NCBI RefSeq assembly: GCF_900199455.1
Contig: NZ_FZQR01000008.1
Span: forward strand, 124,001-188,000
Source of the DNA: Mesorhizobium carmichaelinearum
Lineage (GTDB): Bacteria; Pseudomonadota; Alphaproteobacteria; Rhizobiales; Rhizobiaceae
Direction: 5' to 3'
Length of the DNA: 64,000 nt
This document shows, piece by piece, positions 45,356-54,550 of the stretch. The notes under the pieces were generated by a model, which saw only the letters and a list, made by a program, of their open reading frames with translations, had not been told where the DNA came from and did not search any database. Both the position numbers and the translations under genes were made by a program. Position 1 is the first letter of the stretch. Each line of letters starts with the position of its first letter.

Positions 45356-46414
45356 TCAGATGGTGACGAGCATCTTGCCGGCATTGGCGAGCGGCGTCGT
45401 CACGCCCGACAGCATGGTGCGGATATGGGCAAGGTTCTGGTAGCGGCCATTGATCGAAATGCGCGGCAAGGCATGCAGGAAGCCGGCATGTTCGGCGCGC
45501 AGCACGCCATGGCGGGTCGTTACGGCGGAGATATAGCCGGCGTCGCGGGCGAAGCCGACTTCGCGGCAGCCGACGGCGCTGGCATAGCCATAGGGGTAGG
45601 CGAAATGGCGGGGCTCCTTGCCCAGCTCCGCCCGCAACACGTCCTTCACAACGCCTATCTCGTGCCGCGCATCGGTTTCGGAAAGCCGCTTCAGATTGCT
45701 GTGGTTGATCGTATGGGCGCCGATCGTCACCAGCGGATGGGCGGCGACAGTGCGAATCTCATCCCAGTTCATCAGTGTCCGCAGCCGCGGGGCGTCCACG
45801 TCGACGCCATTTGAACTGGCGAGATCGCGCAGCACGATCCGCAAATCCTCCTCGCGAACCTCGGTGGCGAGATAGGCATGCAGCCGGCTTATCGCCCGGG
45901 CTTTCCTGGCGGGGGTCGCGCAATCGACCACCTCCGGACCGTTCGAGGTCGCCAGGGTCAGGCGATTGGAGGCATTGACGATGTCCTCGGCCACATCCCA
46001 CCACAGATCGGCGGTGCCGTCGATCAGCCCGGGTGCGACATAGATGGTGATCGGCGCGCCGTGCTTCTCAAGCACCGGCAGCGCCTCGGTCATGTTGTCA
46101 CGGTAGGCATCGTCGGCAGTGATGGTGGCGAACCGGCCGCCTTTGCCGCCTGCCTTGATGCGCTCCACGGCTTCGTCCATCGAGACGAAAACATAGCCGT
46201 CCGCCTTCATGTCGGCGATCACGGCGTCGAGGAAACTGGGCGCGATGTTGAGGTGGCGGTTGACGCTGTCGGGCTTTTCCGGTGTCGCCGTCACGCGGTG
46301 CAGCATGAGGATGGCGCCGATGCCGCCGACAAACGGCCTGGCCAGCGGTGCGAGGCCGGTATAGCGCGCGACGTTGAGCGCCAGCTTCCGGATTGCCTCC
46401 CCACCGTCGATCAT
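45356..46414 (-). CDS. Polysaccharide deacetylase (NodB-like)
   Basis: The 352-residue NodB-homology protein has the catalytic Asp pair in ATITADDAYRDNMTE and the His metal motif TIGAHTINHSNLKRL. The third motif YPYGYASAVG is present. It would remove acetyl groups from surface polysaccharides. No signal peptide is obvious. Convergent with DUF2842. Confidence 0.88.
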   Translation of the reverse strand: MIDGGEAIRKLALNVARYTGLAPLARPFVGGIGAILMLHRVTATPEKPDSVNRHLNIAPSFLDAVIADMKADGYVFVSMDEAVERIKAGGKGGRFATITADDAYRDNMTEALPVLEKHGAPITIYVAPGLIDGTADLWWDVAEDIVNASNRLTLATSNGPEVVDCATPARKARAISRLHAYLATEVREEDLRIVLRDLASSNGVDVDAPRLRTLMNWDEIRTVAAHPLVTIGAHTINHSNLKRLSETDARHEIGVVKDVLRAELGKEPRHFAYPYGYASAVGCREVGFARDAGYISAVTTRHGVLRAEHAGFLHALPRISINGRYQNLAHIRTMLSGVTTPLANAGKMLVTI

Positions 46415-46504
46415 TCATTCACCTTTTGCGCCTAGGCTGATCCAAGCACGGAATACGCCTGAGCGCCCCCCAAATCGGGATCAATACGCCTTAAGGATTG
46501 AGGT

Positions 46505-47734
46505 ATGGTTGACGCAATGGCGTCATTTGACGGCAATCGGCTCGCGGCGACCGAGGCTTCGCCACGCGCCCTGCCGAAGGATGCCAAGGGGCTGTCGGTT
46601 TCCGTTGCCGCGGTCGAGGGGCTCGCGGCCTATGCGGGGTTCTGCCGCTCGGCGCTCCATGCGCCGGCGCAGGGCGCGACCTGGATCCTGAACTGGGCCG
46701 CTCAGCTCAAGCCCGATCTCCTCATCGCAACGCTCACGCTCGAAGGCAAGCCGGTCTTCGCCCTGGCGCTTGAGGTCGTCAGCCAGGGCCCGTTTCGGGT
46801 CGCCCGTTTCATGGGTGGCCGCCACGCCAATGGCAATTTCGCCGCCGCCGATCCGCAATGGCTGGCCAGGGCGAATAGCGCCGCCGTCCGCTCGGTTCTT
46901 GCGGCTATCGCCAGGGCCCGTCCCGACATCGATCTCATCGTGCTGGAACGATTGCTGCCCGATCTCGACGGCATCGCCAATCCGCTCGCATCGCTCGATC
47001 ACTTCGCCAGCCCCAATCTTTCGCTGGCCGTCGATCTTGCCGGCGGCTTCGATGCGTTGCTGCTGCGCGCCAGCGGCAAGCGCAAACGCAAGAAGCATCG
47101 ATCGCAGACGCGAAAATTCGAGGCCGTGGGCAGCCACCGGCGCATCGAGGCACGCACACCGGACGAGGTGAACAGGTTGCTCGACGCCTTCTTCGAGATG
47201 AAGGAACAGCGCTTTCGCAAGATGGGCATCGCCAACGTCTTCGGCGACGACCAGACACGCGCCTTCTTCCGGGGGCTGTTCACGCAAGCCCTGACTGAGG
47301 ACAAACCCGCTTTCGTGCTGCATGGGCTGGAGGTCGCCGGCAAGCTGCGCGCCGTCACCGGGTCGAGCCGTTCCGGCAAGCGCCTGATCTGCGAGTTCGG
47401 AGCGATTGCCGAGGACGATCTCGCGCACAGCAGTCCCGGCGATTTCCTGTTCTTCGACAACATCCAGGAAGCCTGCGAGACGGGTTTTGCGGTCTATGAT
47501 TTCTCCGTCGGCGACGAGCCCTACAAGCGGCAGTGGTGCGATCTCGAAACCCGGCATTTCGAGGTGCTGGTCCCGTTGACGCTGAAGGGCCGCGTGCTGG
47601 CGCAGACGCTTCGCCAGGGCGCGCGGCTGAAGGCCTTCGTCAAGAACAGCCCGACGATCTGGAAGCTGACCAAGATGCTGCGCCGCAAGGCAGCCGGACA
47701 GCCAGCGCCCACGGCTGGCGAGGACGAGAGCTAA
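46505..47734 (+). CDS. CelD/BcsL-type GNAT acetyltransferase
   Basis: The 409-residue protein has the GNAT-6 layout: an N-terminal half with VEGLAAYAGFCRSALHAPAQ and a C-terminal acetyltransferase core with DFLFFDNIQEACETGFAVYD FSVGDEPYKRQWC. Such proteins acetylate or transfer amino acids in exopolysaccharide or cellulose loci. It is next to the deacetylase. Convergent with the regulator (3-bp gap). Confidence 0.85.
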   Translation: MVDAMASFDGNRLAATEASPRALPKDAKGLSVSVAAVEGLAAYAGFCRSALHAPAQGATWILNWAAQLKPDLLIATLTLEGKPVFALALEVVSQGPFRVARFMGGRHANGNFAAADPQWLARANSAAVRSVLAAIARARPDIDLIVLERLLPDLDGIANPLASLDHFASPNLSLAVDLAGGFDALLLRASGKRKRKKHRSQTRKFEAVGSHRRIEARTPDEVNRLLDAFFEMKEQRFRKMGIANVFGDDQTRAFFRGLFTQALTEDKPAFVLHGLEVAGKLRAVTGSSRSGKRLICEFGAIAEDDLAHSSPGDFLFFDNIQEACETGFAVYDFSVGDEPYKRQWCDLETRHFEVLVPLTLKGRVLAQTLRQGARLKAFVKNSPTIWKLTKMLRRKAAGQPAPTAGEDES

Positions 47735-47737
47735 CTT

Positions 47738-48451
47738 TCAGAAATTGAGAGCTTCCTTGAGCGCCGGGCCCGCCCTGACGCGCAGATCGAGATCGGCCTC
47801 GATATGATCGATGTGGTGCAGCATCAGCCGGCTCGCCCGCTCGCAATCGCTGCTTTCCAGTGCACCGACAATTTCCGTATGCTCACTGTGCCCGCAGGCT
47901 GACACGCCAGAGCGCCCATAAAGCGCGATGACCAGCGACGAGCGTGCCACCAGCTCCTCCATGAAGCGCTGCAGGATGGCATTGCCGGCGACGGACGCCA
48001 GCAACAAATGGAAATCGCCCGAGGCCTTGATCTCGGAGCGTCGCGCATTCGGGCCGCGCTCGGCGATGAAGCGGCCTTCCTCGTCGAGTTGCGCCCTGAA
48101 GGCGACGATGTCGGCGGCGGTGACGCGCCCGCAGGCGGCAATGGCGATGCCGGGCTCGATCAGCCGGCGCGAGGCGAACACCTGGCGTGCTTCCTCAGGC
48201 GACGGGTTGGCGACGAACGCGCCGCGGTTGCGCTCGGTGCGCACCAGGCCTTCGAAAGACAGCATCTGCAGGGCCGCGCGGGCGACAGTGCGCGACACGT
48301 CGAACAGCGTGCCGACCTCGCCTTCCGACAGTTTGGTGCCCGGCGCCAGCCGGCGATCGACTATGGCGTCGCGCAGCTGATCGCGGATCGCCTGGGCGCG
48401 ATCCTGCGTGGCGCTGTCGGTGGCGGAATAGATCTGGTCGGCGATGTTCAT
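47738..48451 (-). CDS. GntR-family transcriptional regulator (FCD domain)
   Basis: The 237-residue regulator has an N-terminal winged helix (IRDQLRDAIVDRRLAPGTKL SEGEVGTLFDVSRT) and a C-terminal FCD ligand domain (RRLIEPGIAIAACGRVTAAD; DFHLLLASVAGNAILQRFME; CGHSEHTEIVGAL with metal-type His). It is divergent from the ABC importer, whose expression it likely controls by ligand-dependent release. The ATG at 48451 begins MNIADQIY. Confidence 0.9.
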   Translation of the reverse strand: MNIADQIYSATDSATQDRAQAIRDQLRDAIVDRRLAPGTKLSEGEVGTLFDVSRTVARAALQMLSFEGLVRTERNRGAFVANPSPEEARQVFASRRLIEPGIAIAACGRVTAADIVAFRAQLDEEGRFIAERGPNARRSEIKASGDFHLLLASVAGNAILQRFMEELVARSSLVIALYGRSGVSACGHSEHTEIVGALESSDCERASRLMLHHIDHIEADLDLRVRAGPALKEALNF

Positions 48452-48543
48452 GGCGATGATGTCCCGCACCCTTCTAACGCGACTCATCCTTCTCGTACGA
48501 GAGGCAAAGTGGACACGAAGGCAAAAAAGATTGCATACGATTC

Positions 48544-48588
48544 TTGTGCAGATCGCGCACAATCGCCCATTATTTGTGCAGTGCACAA
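48544..48588. promoter_or_regulatory. Candidate GntR operator region
   Basis: A perfect palindrome TTGTGCA-G-TGCACAA (48574-48588) and a spaced pair TTGTGC/GCACAA (48544-48562) share the same half-site. A separate 12-bp palindrome TCTCGTACGAGA lies at 48491-48502. All lie in the regulator/transporter divergent gap. Confidence 0.6.
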
Positions 48589-48713
48589 GATGGCCCGCCT
48601 GATAGGCAATGCCCAGGAATCCTGATTTTTCAGACAATTCAAATGCTTGGCCGGTCGCTCCGATATTGGCACGCATGATGCATTGGTTAATGCGACCAAA
48701 AAGGGAAGTCTGA

Positions 48714-49802
48714 ATGTCCAAAGCCGCCGAGATCGACATCGTGTCCGTTTCGAAAGTCTATGGAACGACCACCGCCGTCGAGGACATCAGCCTGAAGATC
48801 CCGGCGGGAACCTATTGCTGCCTGCTCGGCCCTTCCGGCTGCGGCAAGACCTCGACGCTGCGCATGATCGCCGGCCATGAAAGCATCTCGTCCGGCGATG
48901 TTCGCCTCGGCAACACCGTCGTCACCGACCTGCCGCCGGCCAAGCGCGGCACGGCGATGATGTTCCAGTCCTACGCGCTGTTCCCGCATCTCGACCTCAT
49001 CGACAATGTCGCCTTCAGCCTGAAGATGAAGGGCGTCGACAAGGGTGAGCGCCGCGCCAAGGCGCTCGACATGCTCAAGCTGATGCAGATGGAGGCCTAT
49101 GCGACGCGCCGTCCGGCACAGCTCTCCGGCGGCCAGCAGCAGCGCGTCGCGCTCGCTCGCGCCCTGATCACCGACCCGGAAGCGCTGCTGCTCGACGAGC
49201 CGCTGTCGGCGCTCGATCCGTTCCTGAAGATCCGCATGCGCGCCGAGCTGAAGAAATTGCAGACCTCGCTCGGCATCACCTTCGTCCACGTCACCCACAG
49301 CCAGGAGGAGGCGATGGCGCTTGCCGACCTGATCGTGGTGATGAATGACGGCCGCATCGAACAGGCGGCACCGCCGCGCGACGTGTTCGAGCGGCCGGCC
49401 ACGGCCTTCGTCGCCCGCTTCATGGGCGACCACAATGTCATCTCCGGCCGGGTCACGGGCAGCCAGGACGGCATGGTCACCTTCGGCGTCAATGGCGGCG
49501 GCTCGCTCGCCGCCAGCGGTGCACCGCAGGAAGCGGGCGCGCCGATCGACATCGCCATCCGCACCGACCATGTACGCATCGGCGACGCGCCCTCGCCCGG
49601 CCTCGGCTTCACCGGCATCGTCGCCAACATCGAGTATCGCGGCGCCACCGTGAAACTTTCCGTTACCGGTGCCGGCATCGACGATTTCACCGTCATCGTC
49701 GACGATTCCGACTTCTTCGCCAAACCCGTCGCCATTGGCGACGCCGTACCGCTCGCCTGGGATCCGCAAGACGCGATCGTCCTCGGCCGCCTTCATTCAT
49801 GA
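48714..49802 (+). CDS. ABC importer ATP-binding protein (PotA-like)
   Basis: The 362-residue ATPase has Walker A LGPSGCGKTSTLRM, Q-loop MMFQSYALFPH, signature LSGGQQQRVALARA, Walker B LLLDEPLSALDP, and a TOBE domain at the end. The subgroup serves polyamine-, opine- or amide-type substrates. First gene of a five-gene operon (ATPase, binding protein, two permeases, racemase). Confidence 0.93.
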   Translation: MSKAAEIDIVSVSKVYGTTTAVEDISLKIPAGTYCCLLGPSGCGKTSTLRMIAGHESISSGDVRLGNTVVTDLPPAKRGTAMMFQSYALFPHLDLIDNVAFSLKMKGVDKGERRAKALDMLKLMQMEAYATRRPAQLSGGQQQRVALARALITDPEALLLDEPLSALDPFLKIRMRAELKKLQTSLGITFVHVTHSQEEAMALADLIVVMNDGRIEQAAPPRDVFERPATAFVARFMGDHNVISGRVTGSQDGMVTFGVNGGGSLAASGAPQEAGAPIDIAIRTDHVRIGDAPSPGLGFTGIVANIEYRGATVKLSVTGAGIDDFTVIVDDSDFFAKPVAIGDAVPLAWDPQDAIVLGRLHS

Positions 49803-49836
49803 CTCCAACCAAGCAAAACAAGACAGGGGAATAGAC

Positions 49837-51126
49837 ATGACAAACACCAAAGAAACCAAGACTGGCATTTCGCGCCGCTCTCTGCTCAAGACAGGTGCCG
49901 CCGCCGTCGGCCTCGCCGCCGGCTCGGGCGTCATCACGGGCTTTCCGACCATCTGGGCGCAGTCCAACATCACGCTGCGCCAATTCGGCACCGGCGTGTC
50001 GAACCTCAACGCCATCGCCGACAAGTGCAAGGCCGACCTCGGCATCACGTTGGAGATGACGGCGACCGATTCCGACGCCGCCGCCCAGCGCGCCGTGACC
50101 CAGCCCGACAGCTACGACATCGCCGATATCGAATACTGGATCTGCAAGAAGGTGTTCCCCACCGGCGTGCTGCAGCCGATGGATGTCAGCAAGCTGAAAT
50201 ATTACGACGAGCTGGTGCCGCTGTTCAAAACCGGCAAACTCACCCCCGACAGCGTGATTGCCCAGGGCACGGCGCCGCACACCGTCGGCTATGTCGAGGC
50301 GCAGGACTCCAAGACCTTTGCCAAGGCGCCGACCAACTGGTTCACCATGGTGCCGACCATCTACAACGCCGACACGCTGGGCATCCGCCCCGACCTCGTC
50401 GGCCGCGACATCACCACCTGGGCCGACATCATGGACCCGGCCTTCAAGGGCAAGACCGCCATCCTCAACATCCCGTCGATCGGCATCATGGATGCCGCCA
50501 TGATCATGGAAGCCACCGGCAACATCAAATATGCCGACAAGGGCAACATGACCAAGGACGAGATCGACAAGACGATCGACTTCCTGATCAAGGCCAAGCA
50601 GGCCGGCCAGTTCCGCGCCTTCTGGAAGTCCTTCGACGAGAGCGTCAATCTGATGGCGTCGGGTGAAGTGGTCATCCAGTCCATGTGGTCTCCGGCGGTG
50701 GCCGCCGTGCGCTCCAAGGGCATCCCTTGCCGCTTCCAGCCGCTCAAGGAAGGTTATCGTTCGTGGGGCGGCGGCCTTGGCCTGGCAGCCCATCTCAAGG
50801 GCGCCGAGCTCGACGCTGCCTATGAATACATCAACTGGTACACGTCGGGCTGGGTCGGCGGCTACCTCAACCGCCAGGGTTACTACTCGGCCAATATGGT
50901 CTCGGCCAAGAAGTTCATGACCGAGGACGAGTGGGGCTACTGGATCGAGGGCAAGCCGGCCAAGGGCGAGATCAAGGCTCCGGACGGCACGGTCATGGAA
51001 AAGGCCGGCGCCGTGCGCGATGGCGGCTCGTTCGAGGAGCGCATGGGCAAGGTCGCCTGCTGGAACTCGGTCATGGACGAGGACCGCTACATGGTGAAGC
51101 GCTGGAACGAGTTCATCGCGGCGTAA
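49837..51126 (+). CDS. PotD-like ABC substrate-binding protein with Tat signal
   Basis: The 429-residue periplasmic protein has a twin-arginine signal (GISRRSLLKTGAAAVGLAAG) and the PotD pattern (KTAILNIPSIGIMDAAMIME; PCRFQPLKEGYRSWGGGLGL). The last third (TSGWVGGYLNRQGYYSANMV) is typical. AGGGGA upstream of the ATG at 49837. A strong hairpin follows. Confidence 0.92.
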   Translation: MTNTKETKTGISRRSLLKTGAAAVGLAAGSGVITGFPTIWAQSNITLRQFGTGVSNLNAIADKCKADLGITLEMTATDSDAAAQRAVTQPDSYDIADIEYWICKKVFPTGVLQPMDVSKLKYYDELVPLFKTGKLTPDSVIAQGTAPHTVGYVEAQDSKTFAKAPTNWFTMVPTIYNADTLGIRPDLVGRDITTWADIMDPAFKGKTAILNIPSIGIMDAAMIMEATGNIKYADKGNMTKDEIDKTIDFLIKAKQAGQFRAFWKSFDESVNLMASGEVVIQSMWSPAVAAVRSKGIPCRFQPLKEGYRSWGGGLGLAAHLKGAELDAAYEYINWYTSGWVGGYLNRQGYYSANMVSAKKFMTEDEWGYWIEGKPAKGEIKAPDGTVMEKAGAVRDGGSFEERMGKVACWNSVMDEDRYMVKRWNEFIAA

Positions 51127-51144
51127 GGGAACAAGCACCCTCCT

Positions 51145-51172
51145 CTTCCCCTTCTCCTCGGAGAAGGGGAAG
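51145..51172 (+). promoter_or_regulatory. Hairpin between binding-protein and permease genes
   Basis: Perfect 12-bp stem CTTCCCCTTCTC/GAGAAGGGGAAG with loop CTCG, 18 bp after the binding-protein stop, no T-run. Similar position to the hairpin at 11927-11954 in the other ABC operon. Confidence 0.65.
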
Positions 51173-51212
51173 CAGCTTCGCCCGGACAGCAAAACCTGCC
51201 CCGAGAGCCTAG

Positions 51213-52124
51213 ATGACAGTCGCGCTCGAACGCCCCACCATCGCCGCCAACCCCACAAGGCGTCGCCGCCGCTTCTCGCTCGGTGCCGTCACGCCCTACC
51301 TGCAGTCGGCGCCGCTGGCGCTGATCCTCGGCGCGTTCCTGCTTCTGCCCATCATCATGATCGTCGTCGTGTCCTTCTGGGATTACGACTTCGCCGCCAT
51401 GTATCCGGACTTTCTCACCACCAACTATTCCGACGTGCTGGGCTCCTGGGTCACCTGGAAGACCTATCTCAACACCATCAAATTCGCCGCCATCGTCTGG
51501 GCGCTGACCTTGTTTATCGGCTTCTGGGTCGCCTATTTCCTGGCCTTCCACATCCGCACGACGGCCATGCAGATGGTGCTGTTCCTGGTCTGCACCGTGC
51601 CGTTCCTGACCTCCAACATCATCCGCATGATCTCGTGGATCCCGGTGCTCGGCCGCAACGGGCTGATCAACTCGACGCTGGTGCATATGGGTCTGGTGCC
51701 AAAGCCCATCGAATGGCTGCTCTATTCCGAATTCGCGGTCGTGCTGGCCATGGTGCATCTCTACACGCTGTTCATGGTGACGCCGATCTTCAACACGCTG
51801 ATGCGCATCGACCGCTCGTTGGTCGAGGCCGCGCGCGATGCCGGCGCCTCCGGCTGGCAGGTGCTTTGGAACGTCATCATCCCGCTGGCCAAGCCCGGCA
51901 TGGCGATCGGCACCATCTTTGTCGTCACGCTGGTGATGGCCGATTTCTCCACCGTGCAGGTGATGTCGGGCGGCCAGAGCGCATCCGTTGCACTGATGAT
52001 GAAGAACCAGATGTCGCTGCTGCAATATCCGGCCGCCGCCGCCAACGCCGTGGTGCTTTTGGTGCTGGTGCTGCTGATGGTCGCCGGCATCCTGCGCATC
52101 GTCGACATCCGCCGGGAGCTTTGA
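51213..52124 (+). CDS. ABC transporter permease (PotB-like)
   Basis: The 303-residue permease has six helices and the EAA loop SLVEAARDAGASGWQVLWNV. The periplasmic loop MYPDFLTTNYSDVL and QLMS-like FSTVQVMSGGQSASVALMMK are PotB-like. It ends one base before the next permease start. Confidence 0.92.
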   Translation: MTVALERPTIAANPTRRRRRFSLGAVTPYLQSAPLALILGAFLLLPIIMIVVVSFWDYDFAAMYPDFLTTNYSDVLGSWVTWKTYLNTIKFAAIVWALTLFIGFWVAYFLAFHIRTTAMQMVLFLVCTVPFLTSNIIRMISWIPVLGRNGLINSTLVHMGLVPKPIEWLLYSEFAVVLAMVHLYTLFMVTPIFNTLMRIDRSLVEAARDAGASGWQVLWNVIIPLAKPGMAIGTIFVVTLVMADFSTVQVMSGGQSASVALMMKNQMSLLQYPAAAANAVVLLVLVLLMVAGILRIVDIRREL

Positions 52125-52125
52125 C

Positions 52126-52944
52126 GTGAGCCACGAAAAACGCACCCTCGAATTTTACGTGCTCGCCGCCTTCTTCGCGCTGTTCGTGCTGTTCCTCTAC
52201 GGCCCGCTGTCGGCGATCCTGATCCTCTCCTTCCAGGGCGAGACCGGCGGCCTCACCTTCCCGCTCAACGGCGTGTCGCTGCACTGGTTCGCCAATCTGT
52301 TCGAGCGCCAGGCGGTCGGCGATTTCGGCGGCAGCTTCAAGCGCTCGCTGGTGCTGGGCCTGATGGTGATGGTCGTCACCGTCATCGTCTCGCTGCTCGC
52401 CGGCCTTGCCTTCCGCCAGAAATTTCGCGGCGCCACCGCACTGTTCTATCTGGCGGTCGCCAGTCTCGTCGTGCCCTCCATCATCATTTCGCTGGGCATC
52501 GGCGTCGTCTTCCAGCAGGTGGGCTTGCGCCCGGCCTGGTATACGTCGGCCTTCGGCGCGCATCTGACCTGGACCTTGCCGTTTGGCGTGCTCATCATGT
52601 TCGCCGTCTTCAACCGCTTCTCGCCGGCCTATGAGGAAGCCGCGCGCGATCTCGGCGCCACCCCCTGGCAAACCTTCGTCCATGTCGTGCTGCCGATGAT
52701 CGCGCCGAGCCTGATCGGCGTCGGCCTGTTCGGCTTCACGCTCTCCTATGACGAGTTCGCCCGCACGCTGATGACCTCGGGCACGTTCAACACGCTGCCG
52801 CTCGAGATCTATGGCATGACAACCAATGTCACGACGCCGGTGCTCTACGCGCTGGGCACGGTGACCACCGTGTTTTCGTTCCTGGTGATCCTGGCGACGC
52901 TGGGTGCCATCCTCTATGTCGGCCGCCGCCGGGCGAGAGCGTGA
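52126..52944 (+). CDS. ABC transporter permease (PotC-like)
   Basis: The 272-residue permease starts at a GTG (1 bp after the previous stop) and has the EAA loop AYEEAARDLGATPWQTFVHV. The segment FTLSYDEFARTLMTSGTFNT LPLEIYGM is the PotC signature. Its stop overlaps the racemase start (GTGA). Confidence 0.92.
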   Translation: MSHEKRTLEFYVLAAFFALFVLFLYGPLSAILILSFQGETGGLTFPLNGVSLHWFANLFERQAVGDFGGSFKRSLVLGLMVMVVTVIVSLLAGLAFRQKFRGATALFYLAVASLVVPSIIISLGIGVVFQQVGLRPAWYTSAFGAHLTWTLPFGVLIMFAVFNRFSPAYEEAARDLGATPWQTFVHVVLPMIAPSLIGVGLFGFTLSYDEFARTLMTSGTFNTLPLEIYGMTTNVTTPVLYALGTVTTVFSFLVILATLGAILYVGRRRARA

Positions 52945-53693
52945 CCGTGCAAATCCTGGTGGTGAACCCCAACACGACGGCCAGCATGACCGAGACCATC
53001 GGTGCGGCGGCGCGCGCAGTCGCCGGCGCCTGGACCGAAATCGTCGCCGTGACCTCGTCCACGGGACCAGCCTCGATCGAGGGCTATTATGACGAGGCGC
53101 TGGCCGTGCCGGGCCTGCTGATGGAAATCGCCGCCGGCGAACGCGTCGGCGCTCAAGCCGCGGTCATCGCCTGTTTCGACGACACCGGCCTCGATGCCGC
53201 GCGGGCCATGGCAAACATCCCCGTCATCGGCATTTGCGAGGCGGCGCTCAGCATGGCCTCCTTCATTGCCCAACGCTTCACCGTCGTAACCACCACCGAA
53301 CGCTCGCGTGTGCCGGTGGAGGGGCTGGTGCAGCGCTATGGCATGGCGGGACGGGCGCGTGTGCGGGCCGCCGACATTCCGGTGCTGGCACTTGAAGATC
53401 CGGCATCGGGCGCGATCGGCAAGCTGCGTGACGAGATCGCCCGCGCCGTCGAGGAAGATCGTGCCGAGGCCATCGTGCTTGGCTGCGCCGGCATGGCCGA
53501 CCTTGCCCACCAGTTGCAGGCAGATTTCGGACTGCCGGTCATCGACGGTGTCGGCGCCGCGATCAAGCAGGCCGAAGCGCTGATTGCGCTCGGCCTGTCG
53601 ACATCGAAGCGCGGTGCCTATGCCAGCCCGCTGGCCAAGCCCTATCATGGTATGCTGAAATCGTTCTCGCCCGGAGCTGTCGCCGCGGAGTGA
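52941..53693 (+). CDS. Hydantoin/Asp-Glu racemase-family protein
   Basis: The 250-residue cofactor-free racemase has both catalytic cysteines in context: ACFDDTGLDAARAMANIPVI and VLGCAGMADLAHQLQ. The start MTVQILVVNPNTTASMTETI is the hydantoin-racemase signature. Because it is translationally coupled to the permeases, the importer probably brings in a chiral amide or hydantoin-like compound. This is an inference. Confidence 0.88.
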   Translation: MTVQILVVNPNTTASMTETIGAAARAVAGAWTEIVAVTSSTGPASIEGYYDEALAVPGLLMEIAAGERVGAQAAVIACFDDTGLDAARAMANIPVIGICEAALSMASFIAQRFTVVTTTERSRVPVEGLVQRYGMAGRARVRAADIPVLALEDPASGAIGKLRDEIARAVEEDRAEAIVLGCAGMADLAHQLQADFGLPVIDGVGAAIKQAEALIALGLSTSKRGAYASPLAKPYHGMLKSFSPGAVAAE

Positions 53694-53697
53694 GCAC

Positions 53698-54534
53698 ATG
53701 AAACCGACCATCCGCACGCTGTCGCTGGGGAAATTGGCCGACCTCATCGACTGGGCGGCGGCGGAGGGCTGGAACCCCGGCCTTGACGATGCGGCGATGT
53801 TCCAGGCGGCGGATCCGGAGGGTTTCATCGGTGCCTTTGTCGGCAACGATATGGTCGCCGCGATCTCAGCGGTGGCCTATGGCCAGGATTTCGGTTTCAT
53901 CGGTCTCTACATCTGCCGTCCGGACATGCGCGGCAAGGGCTACGGCAAGGCGGTTTGGACCGCAGGCATGGACAGGCTGGCCGGGTGCACCATCGGCCTC
54001 GACGGCGTCGAAGAGCAGCAGGCCAACTACCGGAGCAAGGGGTTCAAGCCGGTTTACGAGACCATCCGTTACAGCGGACGCCCTGCGACGCTGCCTGTTG
54101 GCGCCGAGCGGCCTCGCCTGGTGAGTGCGCAGCCGGTGCCCGACATCATCGGATATGACGCGCTTTGCTTTCCCGCGCCCCGGCGCTCTTTCCTGCAGCG
54201 ATGGCTGCGGCCGCCTCACCATGCCCTGGCAGCGATCACATCGCGGGGAACGGCCGGCTATGCGGTGGCGCGAGCCTGCCGCAGCGGCTTCAAGATCGGC
54301 CCGCTCTTCGCCGACAACGTCCAGACCGCGCTCGATTTGCTCGGGGCGCTGGCAAGCGCATGCGAGGGTGGCGAACTGAATATCGACGTCCCGGCCACCC
54401 AGGTGGATTTCATCGCAGCGCTCGAGGCGGCGGGTTTCGCACCGACCTTCAGCACCACCCGCATGTACAAAGGGCCCCCGCCAAAGCTCGACGCCGAGAA
54501 AATATTCGGCGTGACGACGCTGGAGCTGGGATAG
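53698..54534 (+). CDS. GNAT N-acetyltransferase with C-terminal DUF
   Basis: The 278-residue protein has an N-terminal GNAT core with the acetyl-CoA loop YICRPDMRGKGYGKAVWTAG, and a second C-terminal acetyltransferase-like half (ALAAITSRGTAGYAVARACR), as in YitH/Acetyltransf_18 proteins. It starts 4 bp after the racemase stop and probably belongs to the same operon. Confidence 0.85.
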   Translation: MKPTIRTLSLGKLADLIDWAAAEGWNPGLDDAAMFQAADPEGFIGAFVGNDMVAAISAVAYGQDFGFIGLYICRPDMRGKGYGKAVWTAGMDRLAGCTIGLDGVEEQQANYRSKGFKPVYETIRYSGRPATLPVGAERPRLVSAQPVPDIIGYDALCFPAPRRSFLQRWLRPPHHALAAITSRGTAGYAVARACRSGFKIGPLFADNVQTALDLLGALASACEGGELNIDVPATQVDFIAALEAAGFAPTFSTTRMYKGPPPKLDAEKIFGVTTLELG

Positions 54535-54550
54535 GCCGAGGGCTCGGCCG

